Shown here: piece after piece, positions 53,861 through 64,000 of the stretch
Position numbering within the stretch: position 1 is the stretch's first letter
How the letters are laid out: the number at the start of each line of letters is the position of its first letter
From: Allacma fusca
Taxonomy: Eukaryota > Arthropoda > Collembola > Symphypleona > Sminthuridae
Assembly: GCA_947179485.1 (NCBI GenBank)
Contig: OX359245.1
Span: 70,295,067-70,359,066 of the forward strand
Length of the DNA stretch: 64,000 nt
Direction of reading: 5' to 3'
Position numbers and translations under genes: made by a program
The notes under the pieces: model-generated
The model's input: only the letters and a program-made list of their open reading frames with translations
The model's database searches: none
What the model was told of the DNA's origin: nothing

Positions 53861-55860
53861 ACCGAGTGGAGTATCGATGATGCACGTAACGAGCCTATAC
53901 AGTCCTTAAAGAATAAAATTTGCCATGAACTTCAAAATGTTTTCTCCCTCGGAAATAAATTTGCTCAAATCCTCTATCCGAAGCTCTCCAATCCAAACTA
54001 AAATCAAAGGAAGTATAATTTCATTAGAAAATAAATTTTTACTTCTACACTTTTTTAAAAATTCTGACAACATTTTCTCAATGGTTCTCTATTCCTAATC
54101 AAACCCAGTCCAGTAGTAAGGAAATGCTATCTGAACCACTCTAACTGTAACTATTTCATGATCCCTTGTGGTTTTTCGTATTTCATATATGAATCTCGTC
54201 AATTTCATTGAATAGAACCCCATTTCAAACTAACATCTTCCAAGTCAAACAAATACCTAAATCTTTGCACAAAGCATATATAGCCTTTCTGAAATGTATT
54301 TTAAGAATTTATAAATAAAACAACTGACGACAAAAATTAACCAAGGAATTTCACAATCGCGTTATCGAAGAAAAGATATTGACGAAGTATCATTCTTAAG
54401 TGTTAGTTACTAATTTAATTAGTTTAGTTCTATTAGAGTAAAATTAGATAGAAAGTTAAAAACGGAAACAATTAATGCTGGCGTCATTAGAATACCATGT
54501 TTATTTATTTGTTATTTTCTGGAAACATTTTACTGTACTTTCTCCAGATGTTATCTGCTTATCAGGGCTGAAGTATTCGAAAAATATGGATACGATTCTG
54601 ATTAAGATTAACCATAACTGATTCCAATCCCAATTCAAATGTATTTCTTTCAAAAAATGAAAACTGCAACCCAATTTATTCGAATATTTTTTATGAATTC
54701 CAATATAGTTAAAATACTTTTTTTAATAAATAGTAATACCTGGAATTACTAGAGTCCCAAAAAACATCGTAATATTTAAACTTGAAAATATCTAAATTCA
54801 GCAATTACGAATGAAAACCAGCCCGTGAATATGCCAAACCATTTTATAATAGCATTACTGCTTAATCTACGCAAGTACCATAACCGTATAGAACTTGTTG
54901 ATTCGCTTTGTTTTTCAGAGATACTCTAGTAGTTTAAACTTGAGCTGCTTGCTTTTCCCCCCGACAATATTAAACCCCTTTTTATCAGCTCAGAAAATTA
55001 CTGACAAATGAATTAATTGGATACAGATTGCTGCAAATTAATTTCCAGAAAAAAATTAGTACTGTTGCTCTGCGTTATTTTATGGAGTCAAACGTAATCC
55101 TAAATTGTATATTCCAATGAGTAATTAGTTTAAAAAAGTTATGTAATGGCTGACTGAAAACTTCTTTTGTTGTTTAAATTTACGAGATAAATTTCAAAAC
55201 GTCACGGATTTTTCGAATATTTAATTATTGGCTACTGTATTCAAATATATTTGATATTTATTTTATATATATATTTATATTATTACATATAGATTTAAAT
55301 ACTTGAAAAAATATAATTAAAAATACCAATTCCGATAAAAATACCAAAAAATAGGAATGAAATAGATATCGATTCCAATTCTAATGCCGATTCGAATGAC
55401 CAGCCCTGCTGCTTATAATTGAAACCATCCGCGTAATAAATTATGACGATATCTCTAACTGGCTCACAACCAGACGGAATATCTTTGATGCTGGTAACGA
55501 GGCTATACACTGTTTGTTGAATGAATTTTTCCATCGTTTTGGCACTACTTTTACCCTTGGAAATAAATTTTCTTCAAATCCCACCTCCCAAGCAGTCCCA
55601 CCCAAACTATGTAAAAACGGAAGGATATTTTATACCAGTAGATAATAAATTTGTAATCCTGTATTTTGTCTTAAAACTGCTAACAGAATTTCCTCAATTG
55701 GTCTGCATTCCTCATCAAACCCACTCAAGTAGTAGGGAAATGCATTCTGAAGCTCTCTTGGGGGACCCCATTAGTCCAAATCTTCCCCTGCAAATATCTA
55801 TGAACAAAATATGACACCCAACAAAATGTGTCTTAGAACTTCTAAAGCACATTTTCTAAA
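53860..55860. repeat. Diverged tandem duplication (about 53,865-54,300 and 55,480-55,860)
   Basis: Two blocks share GGAAATAAATTT.CT..AATCC, TCAA..GGTCT or TCAATGGTTCT followed by ATTCCT.ATCAAACCCA, and AGTAGTA(A)GGAAATGC. On the minus strand both show scraps of a protein-like frame (for example CRPIEEILLAVLRQNTGL and MEKFIQQTVYSLVTSI in copy 2) with stops, suggesting an old pseudogene of unknown family. Between them lies the hAT-like element 54563-55408. Confidence 0.5.
54563..55408. mobile_element. hAT-like MITE, CAGGGCTG ends
   Basis: Begins CAGGGCTGAAGTATTCG and ends CGAATGACCAGCCCTG, with a perfect 8-bp duplication CTGCTTAT (54555-54562 and 55409-55416). The interior has GATTCCAATTC-type repeats. 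Similar motifs around 1,440-1,665 suggest a related element nested in the hAT-like element at 401-1788. Confidence 0.85.
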
Positions 55861-55914
55861 TCAAAATTTACTCAGCAAACGTTAATTGCTATTAGAATAA
55901 AAATATGCAAGGAC

Positions 55915-56970
55915 CTTATATGCAATTGGATTGAAATTTTCATTAAAACCTAAATCTATAGGGTATTCTAGAAAGTGTTGCTCTTACAGCTGAGAGATCA
56001 AGTCCGAATTATTGAATTGTGTCCAAACATTGCCAGAGATCCACAAGATCCAGAGAGTGTTGGCGAAAAAAAGAGACAGCTTTTTACTCATGCTTACAAT
56101 TGTCCGCAACATCCAACATTTACCCTTCCAATGATTCCTAGCTACTAAAGTTTTAAATGAACAAGCAAGTTTCATCAAGTGCTCCCCCAATGAGAATAGG
56201 ATAAACAAGTATTGTATCTTCCAGCTCTGTGAAATGTTCAAAGTCATTTCTCGTTACATTTCCCATTTCAAACTCAGTCAGAAATAATTTAATAAAATAA
56301 TTAATATGCAATGTTCAATTTTAATTTCTTTACATAAGTAAAAGGATTTTTTGACAGTTCCGTTCTTATTTTGATATTGCGTTACCAATATTACTATATC
56401 TATCTATAGCTGCACCAAACACTTTATTGATCTCAATTTCCAGCCATCCTTACAAGACAACAAGAAATGTAATATTTTCCCACAGAACTTGACCTCTCCC
56501 CAGTAGTTTATTGGATTCGAATTAGCTTGTAAACACAATTGTTTCAGAACTGAAGACAATTAATTACATGAGTGGGTAGGGACAAGGTCTTGTAAAATAT
56601 TTTACACATTCCCTAATAACGTGCACGTACATAAAGAAATCCTTTATATTTATCTTCCAAACGTTTCCTCCTGGCAAATTTCCAAACAGCCCTTCAAACA
56701 GTTTTCAAAGGGAAACCGTTCCAGGATTTTTTTTATAACTTACAATAAAATTAAAAATGGCTTTAGAAATTTTCATGCTATTTATTATTCCCATCTTGAA
56801 CAACAAATTAATATAATCATGCAAATTCAATTTAATAATCAACAACCACAAGCATATTAAGTACTGATTATTATTGGTTTTAGTAATGATCCTGTGAAAC
56901 AAGTTGCTTCAGTTGAACAATGGGTAATTTATGAAAAAATGAGTAATGCATACACAATTCTGTTTCAGAG
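55915..56970. repeat. Segmental duplication, 3' flank of zinc-finger locus 2
   Basis: Counterpart of 60-5420 without the four insertions; it therefore shows the empty sites. The Polinton target is seen as a single CATACA at 56949-56954, and the hAT-like target GGATAAAC near 56,207. Frames here are not supported as genes. Confidence 0.8.
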
Positions 56971-58493
56971 AAACAAGCATAATTGCATTGCTGGCAAGGC
57001 CAAAGTTTAAAAGAAGAATTGGCCTCAGGACAATCTTCCTGTTTTGACAATACGAAATTTTCCCGACAAAATATTTCCTCATTGTTGACAATTAAATCCC
57101 TTCCCCGAACTGAATCGCGTGTTCCTATATTTAAGGATGGTTTAAGTTCCTGGATTTTCCGATGGGTACAACAATTATCCCTTCGATGATATTCCTTGTG
57201 GCAGTTCAAGCACTTGTAGGGCTTTTCATTAAGGTGCCAGCGAATGTGAGGATAAACATAACTCCGTCGCCTAAAAACCTTTTCGCAAAAAATGCACTTG
57301 TAAGAATTCTCTGTCATATGTTTTCTTCCTTCAGATCTTACGCCTATTATTTTCTGTTTTCTGGGATCAGATGAGAAGGATTGACACTTGAAGGATTTCC
57401 CCGTCCTATGTGCTTCCTTGTGTTTTATCACCTCCGTCCAATAGTTTGAACTGAAAGAGCAGAGTTCACATTTGTACAATTTTTGCCCTGAGTGTATTTT
57501 CTCATGGAGTTTCCAAGAATCTTCTCCAATGGCAGTGTAAGAACAGACCTTACATTTGTGAGGTTCGATGTCTCCATCTTGTGAATGCGTTCTTTCGTGC
57601 TTCTTTAACGCAGCTCTTTGGCTTGCAGCGTAGGAGCAGTGAGGACATTTAAATGGTTTTTCCTTGGAGTGTGTTTTTTCATGGAATACCAAAGTGATTT
57701 TATGGTGACAAGTGTAGGGGCATTGTGGACATTTGTAAAGACTTTCCCCTGAATGGATTCTTGAATGAAGTGTTAATGCATAACTGTAGGCTGTGGTGAA
57801 CGTACACTGTTCACATTTGAAGGGCTTCTTCCCTGAATGGATTATTTCATGTGTTTTCAACATAAACCTGTGATCCGTGGAGAAGGAACATTCCTGACAC
57901 TTGTACAGTTTTTCCCCTAAATGTATTCTTTCATGCGCTTGCAAGGCTCGGGGATTAGGAGTACTGTAAGGACATAGCTGACATTTATATTGATTTTTAA
58001 GCAAATGTGTTCTTACATGGCGTTCGAAACCAAACTTTTGAGTGGAAGAGTACGAACATTGACGACATTTATACGTTCTTACTCCTGAATGAATTCTCTC
58101 GTGAATTTTCAAGTCTGAGCTGTAAATTGTGGAGAAAGAGCAATGTGTACCTTTGAACCATTTTTCATGTGAGTGATTTTTTTCGTGCACTTCCACTTTC
58201 TTCCTATGTTTTGAAGCAAGGAAGCGCTGTTTGTTTTTTACCTTCAAATGATTGCCTAAATGTGTCTTCAAATGAGATTTTGTAATTGAAGCGTAAGAGC
58301 ACTGTTGGCATTGGTACGATGTTTCCCCTGAGTGAGATTTCTGGTGCCTTTTATAATTACATGTTTTAAATGTAGTGTAAGAACATTGGAGACACTTGTA
58401 TGGTCTTCCCCAGGATTTAATGTTGGGATGAGGCCCAATTTCGGATTTTATGGTTGGATTAACAGATTCCAGTTGGCAATGATTGGAGTTCAT
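56880..58493 (-). CDS. C2H2 zinc-finger protein 2, intact paralog
   Basis: 537 residues in one exon from the ATG at 58493. It carries about 14 C2H2 fingers in the same order as gene 1, for example YKCLQCSYTTFKTCNYKRHQ, YKCELCSFSSNYWTEVIKH and the last finger WPCQQCNYACFSETEL with its two histidines. The region between the second and fourth fingers and the 370-400 linker are degenerate in both paralogs. It presumably binds DNA in the nucleus. No repressor domain is recognised. Comparison with gene 1 proves the site and effect of the Polinton insertion. Confidence 0.9.
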   Translation of the reverse strand: MNSNHCQLESVNPTIKSEIGPHPNIKSWGRPYKCLQCSYTTFKTCNYKRHQKSHSGETSYQCQQCSYASITKSHLKTHLGNHLKVKNKQRFLASKHRKKVEVHEKNHSHEKWFKGTHCSFSTIYSSDLKIHERIHSGVRTYKCRQCSYSSTQKFGFERHVRTHLLKNQYKCQLCPYSTPNPRALQAHERIHLGEKLYKCQECSFSTDHRFMLKTHEIIHSGKKPFKCEQCTFTTAYSYALTLHSRIHSGESLYKCPQCPYTCHHKITLVFHEKTHSKEKPFKCPHCSYAASQRAALKKHERTHSQDGDIEPHKCKVCSYTAIGEDSWKLHEKIHSGQKLYKCELCSFSSNYWTEVIKHKEAHRTGKSFKCQSFSSDPRKQKIIGVRSEGRKHMTENSYKCIFCEKVFRRRSYVYPHIRWHLNEKPYKCLNCHKEYHRRDNCCTHRKIQELKPSLNIGTRDSVRGRDLIVNNEEIFCRENFVLSKQEDCPEANSSFKLWPCQQCNYACFSETELCMHYSFFHKLPIVQLKQLVSQDHY

Positions 58494-58719
58494 TTTTGCT
58501 TTTCAAACTCCAGCTAACACGTATATAGTCACTAGAATAAAGGTTAGCACGTTTATCAGAGCTTCAATTAGTTTAAAATATTAATTATTATTCACAATGC
58601 ACCTTTTTTTAATTTAAGAGGTCTCCTATATAGCTTCTAATCAAATATCCATTTACAGCTTTAACTTTCTTATTTCAATAAATCTGTCTCACAATACCCT
58701 ACTAAAATACAAGAATGTT

Positions 58720-61700
58720 TCAACTGTAATTTTTATTGTCCTTGAAGTAATAAGTAGCTCTATGTTTTCAGTAATGAGACGCAGCTTTGAATACTGTATA
58801 TTTCCACAATGAAGTGTACATGGCAATGAGCAATCTTACTGTGGAAATTCGTCGGAATGATAGCAGGCCGTGAATGGAACACTTGTCAAACCGCAATCCT
58901 AAGCTACACACATGTACATTTGTAATTTGTTTGGAAACATGATAATGTAATCCGAACATAACGAGTCCTCTCGGGGAAGTTCATACTGTTTTGTTATAAA
59001 TTCACCCGTCATAACTGTATATTTCCTCTCTTAAACCTGACATATGTACATATATACTCTGTGGTTTGGGATGCCAAACCTGTCCGTTACAAACTAAATT
59101 TCCCATGTTGTGGTTTCCTCTGACATAGAAATCATTTCCTTCATGTAGTCTTTCGGATAATATGATTCAGAAATTTCGGATGCAAGACTGGACTAGGCGT
59201 TTAGCATTACACTGATGGTTTGAGTGAGATTTATCTGTGCTCATATCTGTGAAGATATTACCTGTCCATATATGAGGATGCCGCTATATCTTACTACAAT
59301 GTAATGTAAATGTAGTCCTAGGGAAATGCCCATATAAAAGGACTGAAATAATTATATAGGAAATTCACTGTAGTGAGGTGGTGTGACCATGCAGATGTAG
59401 GGTGGCTCACAATGGTAGAGTGTACTTGTATTCCACGATGGTACATTTAATTAAATTATTCCTTGTCACAGGACACATTATCAATTATAAAGAAACATTT
59501 TAGAATACTATACATTTTAAATAAATATTTTATTTAATCAGTAATTTTCCATAGTTTTTCTCGAAACTAAGGTCTTCTAACTAACACTACATTAACTTGT
59601 GTATGAATCAGGGGTCAGAAAAAATAATTTAATTAATTGCAACAACAGAATTCCTACCAAGAGTAGTAAAAGTGTCTATATTATTAGAGTTAGATTTGTT
59701 TCGGAATGCTGTCGGCGGCGCCCATCCATGAAAAGGAATAATTCAAGCAAGTTTGATTACACTGTTAATTTTAAGCTATTAATCAATATTAAAATGTGTC
59801 TACATGATAAATACCAGTGGTAACGTTTTAAATCGTTGTTGCCCCTATTCGTTGTAAATAGGCAGTGATATTTATGCAAGGGGTTATGAAATCAACACTT
59901 ACCTCATTCTCTTCAAGTCATCAGGTGATCACGTCGCAAAATTCAGGACAGCCCTGATTAAATCAGGACTTCTCTCCACCCTATAGTGATCATACTGCCA
60001 TGTTGTTGTTTTATGTCTGACTCCATCAGAAATTAGTTGGTTTACGGTTTTTTTGCGTCCCTAAGTGAGCACGTGAATATAAAGTAGACATTTTTCCTCT
60101 ATGAATTCCATGAAAGTTTGTATTCTCCGAAAAAATCGCAATCAGGCGTTGAGGCATAAAACCTTATATCTATATACCTTATATATATGTATGTAAAAGG
60201 TTGTTCAGCACTGGGGCATATTTTTGCAGTGCATTTTCTCTGCAGAATTTTAAATTTATATTGCTTTTCAAAAGCAGAAATAAGTGAATTCACAATAAAG
60301 TCAGGCCTGAAAACGAATACTGAGGGTTTAGTGTTAGAGGAGGGATAGCAAAGATTATTCTCGGTGGAATAGTCAGCAACAACAGGACACAACGGAAAAT
60401 AAACCAATGAATAAACCTTTATACTTTATTAATCCAAATATCTCGAAAATACGTTTCGCTTTTAATGGCGAACAACGAGTTCTAACTCTAATCAGGTTGG
60501 TGAGAACTCTGATTATCCAGTCACAACTAACAACTGATAATAAATTACTATACGTGAAGATGTAAGCTACAGTATGTATATACAACTAAATGTATTTGTT
60601 CACATTTGGTGTAACATATAATATTTTACTTGTCTGGGTTGAACCCGCTATTATATAACAAATAATTCATTTCATTGAGATAAAAGAGTTTGTTTTAATT
60701 CCTGAGAAATGAGAAAGATTTTACTTAACTTCGAACTTTCGTAGAAATTTTACGTTTGTTTAAGAGTATGAGTTGTAGTGTGGGCATTACGTATTTATGT
60801 GTTTAATAAAAATGGGAAGCAAATGTATTCAAAACATGTGGCATGAATCGTAAATTGGAGAAAACTACTAATATTCTGTGATGGTACTATTTATGTAATA
60901 TTTATTTATGTAATATCTGTGGATTCAAAGATATTTAGGATTATTGCTTATTATTTACACAACAGATTAGCTGATGCTGAAAGTTCAACTAACTTCAACT
61001 TCTTTAAGCCCAATTTGTTTTCAGCTTGAGTACACGGAATGCACCTATATTTTTAAGTAATTGTAAATAACTAATCACTTATGGAATAAAACTATTCTGC
61101 TACACAACATATAAATATACATATTAAACGCACATACACCTTTTATCGCCTGGGTAAGAAGCATAATCATTATTACATTTTATCCCCAGCGTCAGTTGCA
61201 AAATAAATTACCAATTTATGAACCGGTGTAGATTGTGTTTACGATTAAAATTGTCTACAAAAGCCTTAGTTACATAAACAATAGAAGCTGCATGTTTCCC
61301 CTGCCTTTAAAGTTCATTTCAGGCTGCTCTTTAGTGCATCATAATAATGTTCCGTACTTTTCCAGAAATCACACAGTCATCGGGATTCTCCAGTAGCCCA
61401 GTGGATTTTCATTTAGATATAACGGACATGTGAATGGAATACCAATATGTAGGGATATTCAACGGCAGTACATGTATACGAGGCAATGTTATGGACCAGT
61501 ACCGGGGAAGTAAATTCAATTTTCCAGTTTCGGTGGTACTCGAGGCATTAATTCCGGAATCCCAACTTCCATAAGCTTCAAGTTTAAATGTCTCATAATT
61601 TGCACTCCGCCATCCAAGCATCATTTTATTCGTTTATGTTAGCTTACAATTATTTCGTGCTTTTCAATTTCAATCTTTTTAATAAATGACATGTTTTTTA

Positions 61701-61925
61701 AAACCGATCAAAGACAAGTGGCTCGGAAGATTTTTAATCACCCTGGAATGTTTGCTTTTGGTATGTACAATAGGCCAATAAATTGTAATGAGAGTACGAA
61801 ATACATTTCAACAGTTTTTGTGTACTGTAGGTAAGTCGCAAGTTGTAGTAAAGCATAAAGTAGTAAATCATCGTATCGTTTGGTATGTTAGACGAGGTCA
61901 CCCAAGCGTGTTGCTAGACGAGGTG
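58720..61925. other. Intergenic, no gene seen
   Basis: AT-rich. Up to about 59,100 it still resembles the upstream region of zinc-finger gene 1. Around 59,265-59,375 lies a degraded CAGTG-type mini-element. Several frames of 60-100 codons show no recognisable features. Confidence 0.45.
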
Positions 61926-61929
61926 TAAA

Positions 61930-62810
61930 CTTCAAGTTATGGTGCCTCAGGAGAGAGGGCAACTTGTAACAATGACTTGCACAGCAAATGACGCGGGTCA
62001 CCTCATCCAACCTGTTTCTAATTCCACAGCGATGATATATGTGCAGCACCAGCGAATGCAATTTTTGAGAGAACCCCAGAAGGATGGTGAATTTCGGACG
62101 TTTTCCTCCTTTACCATAACCATAATTTAAAGCATGCTTCAGGAAATTCCAACACTCCTTATATTAGATGGCCACGTCTCTCATGTGTCCTATGAGGTCA
62201 TTCAATATTCCTCCAAAAATAATATTGGCGTATTGACACTCCCCCACATACCACCCATAAATCGCAGCAACTAGATGTAAGCTTTTTTATCCCTTGAAGG
62301 ACAGATACGGAGAAACCCTAATACAATGGCTGGCTCAGAATCCAATGCGTTTTGCACGCACAGAGGATATTCGAGTATCATTCGATGTCCGTACGAGGAT
62401 TCGGCAAAGGAAATTACCATGTTAAATAGTTTTGTGAAAATAGAGATTGTTTTGAGCTCCATATGTACTCCAAGTCGCCTCGTTTTTACAGATAATGACT
62501 TTACAGAAGAATTATCGTGCGATGTTCAAACACCTGACCGAAGCTACAATGAAGATGATAATGATAATGATGGTAATGATATTCCAAAACACAAGGAAGA
62601 TATCAACGCAGACTTTAATATCAGTAATTATGCTTATGAAGATACTCCCGAAGACATGAATTTGAATCGCTCTGAATTTAGTATTGATGTACAGTTTTGG
62701 GATGCCCCAGCATTACCAGATAGATTGCAGGATAATGAACCAGTGGGGCCTAGCAAAGCGGTCGGTCTCACTACTTCAGTTAGTATGTTGCAAGTAACAT
62801 TGTAAGATTG
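61930..62810 (+). pseudogene. DDE_1 (pogo/CENP-B-like) transposase relic
   Basis: Pieces in order on the plus strand: QERGQLVTMTCTANDAGHLI (61,945-62,010; matches the ERG.LVT......AG..IPP region), a LILDGHVSHVSYEVI-like segment (62,159-62,205), NNIGVLTLP, LDVSFFIPLKDRYGETLIQW (62,272-62,335) and later SRLVFTDNDFTEELSCDVQ (62,473-62,530) as the typical tail, followed by an acidic Asn/Asp-rich end to 62,805. Frame changes between the pieces show it is dead. The long final frame (62,326-62,805) looks gene-like only because the tail stayed open. Confidence 0.7.
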
Positions 62811-64000
62811 ATATTGTAATATTATAGCTCAATTGGTTTTATTATGCTAGTTTAACCTTACACCTTCTGATGTGTGCAACAATTCAATGACAAAAGTTCA
62901 AATTTAGCCCGTCGCACCAACGACAAGTATCTCTGCTGGTAATATCTGTTGAAAACGTTTCCAGTTTGACAGAAAAATAAGCCAAAAACGAAAACATGAG
63001 AGTACTGACTCAGATAAACATAGTCAAAGTAGACCACTTACGAAGTCTCAAAGGCAGCTAAGAAGCGGAACGTTGCAATAATGTTTTGTAAAGCAGCCAT
63101 ATGCGTTAACTGATCTCTCATGCATCTACCGGATATTGCATTCGAATATTCTGTACAAAACCAATTTGTTGTAAACTGTGTTACCCGTGTTTTACATCAA
63201 CGATAATAATCCACTACTATTTTAATGTAACTATAGTACAAATATCTGTCTTAATTAATTTTGCTTCAGCACTAGGATGTACAAATAATTGGACGACAGT
63301 CATCGTATTATTGTCGATTTAATATTGGATGTTTGCTTTTTGTGGGAACACGGAGCAATTGAAATAATCAGTTTGATTCACACAAACATTTGTATATTGA
63401 ATCCGTCATAATTTATGTAGATGCAATTGAAAGTACTGTTATTAAAAGAGAATACATCAAAATTAATCACAGAGACAAAAAATATTTTATTTCTCTGACA
63501 CAGCAATGGTATTTGACTTACGACACAGTACATTAAATTTTCAAACATATTGTTTGTTACAGAAAAATATTTGTTTCAAACTTGGATATAAATAGGTATT
63601 ATTAATAATTGGACCTACATATATATCAACGATTGAAACCTTTGATTGGTATGTTGTTTCATGCTGCAAAATTATCTGGAGGAATTAAGTCATTATTATT
63701 TTTTTCACGTGTTTAATTAAACTGTCAACAATAAGAAGTTAACGCGAAAAACAAGCCGAGGTAAAACGAACAAGAAATAAAGGCAAGTAGTAAAAATGTG
63801 TGACTACAGGATTAGGTTTCGTTTTTACAAACTAAGCAAAGCTAAACTACTTTGTAATCTTGTTGATTTACATAAACTTGTATGTACGTTTAAGTGTATA
63901 GTTAGTATAAGTACCTACATACATTTTATGTTGAATTGCTCAGCTATTACAAAACATTAAGATTTAAAGATCAAGCCACCTCAATATATAATGTAATCTA
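62811..64000. other. Intergenic, no gene seen
   Basis: AT-rich DNA, no supported frame or recognisable repeat up to the window end. Confidence 0.5.

Noticed and set aside
55984..56247. Minus-strand 87-codon frame as a gene
   Set aside because: Lies in the duplicated flank; its counterpart at about 175-350 does not keep the frame.
62326..62805. 159-codon frame as a real gene
   Set aside because: It is out of phase with, but directly follows, decayed DDE_1 transposase segments and matches the tail of that family, so it is part of the relic.

Overview
The window looks like one contig of a eukaryotic, AT-rich animal genome. Short GT-AG introns, C2H2 zinc-finger and gustatory-receptor-like genes, and a mix of hAT, pogo/mariner, Helitron and LINE remnants point to an arthropod. 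The receptor pieces make me suspect a springtail (Collembola), but that is inference.

The main object is a nearly intact 24.9 kb Maverick/Polinton (virus-like transposon) at 5421-30332. Its ends are exact. Terminal inverted repeats begin AGTAGTG and are flanked by a perfect 6-bp target duplication CATACA (5415-5420 and 30333-30338). The same site exists uninterrupted in a paralogous locus at 56949-56954. The element was inserted into the last zinc finger of a host C2H2 gene, whose severed C-terminus lies at 5352-5420 and whose body lies at 30333-31877.

Polinton gene order, left to right: a small Cys-rich single-pass membrane protein (6239-6870, +); a 5.2 kb segment without a recognisable intact gene; a RING-H2-like protein with an acidic tail (12117-13492, +); an unknown protein with an acidic C-terminus (14965-14074, -); a Pif1-like SF1 helicase (15379-16937, +); an rve integrase (17076-18246); then a tightly packed morphogenesis block: candidate penton/minor capsid, basic core-like protein, double-jelly-roll major capsid, adenain-like protease, FtsK/HerA-type packaging ATPase and three small ORFs (18253-23944). 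A protein-primed type B DNA polymerase follows (24305-28415), and a second Cys-rich single-pass membrane protein points inward from the right end (30064-28956, -). Integrase and polymerase would serve integration and replication; capsid proteins, protease and ATPase would build and fill a particle. The two terminal membrane proteins share domain order, cysteine pattern, and intron positions and phases. Similar sequence modules lie upstream of both. I consider this pair the least explained part of the window.

The rest is a duplicated host neighbourhood. Locus 1 (about 60-5420 plus 30333-32560) and locus 2 (about 55.9-59.1 kb) are paralogous zinc-finger loci. Locus 1 was further enlarged by a hAT-like MITE (401-1788), a 195-bp satellite (2100-2835), a pogo-like MITE (3107-3911) and a second hAT-like element (3941-5143). 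Between the zinc-finger loci lie two paralogous segments (about 37.35-41.0 and 45.28-49.85 kb), each carrying gustatory-receptor-like exons; the first copy is clearly a pseudogene. Further MITEs, a Helitron relic, LINE relics and a DDE_1 (pogo/CENP-B-like) transposase relic fill the remaining space.

All homology statements are from reading motifs, without database searches; spliced models were made by eye from splice signals and reading frame.
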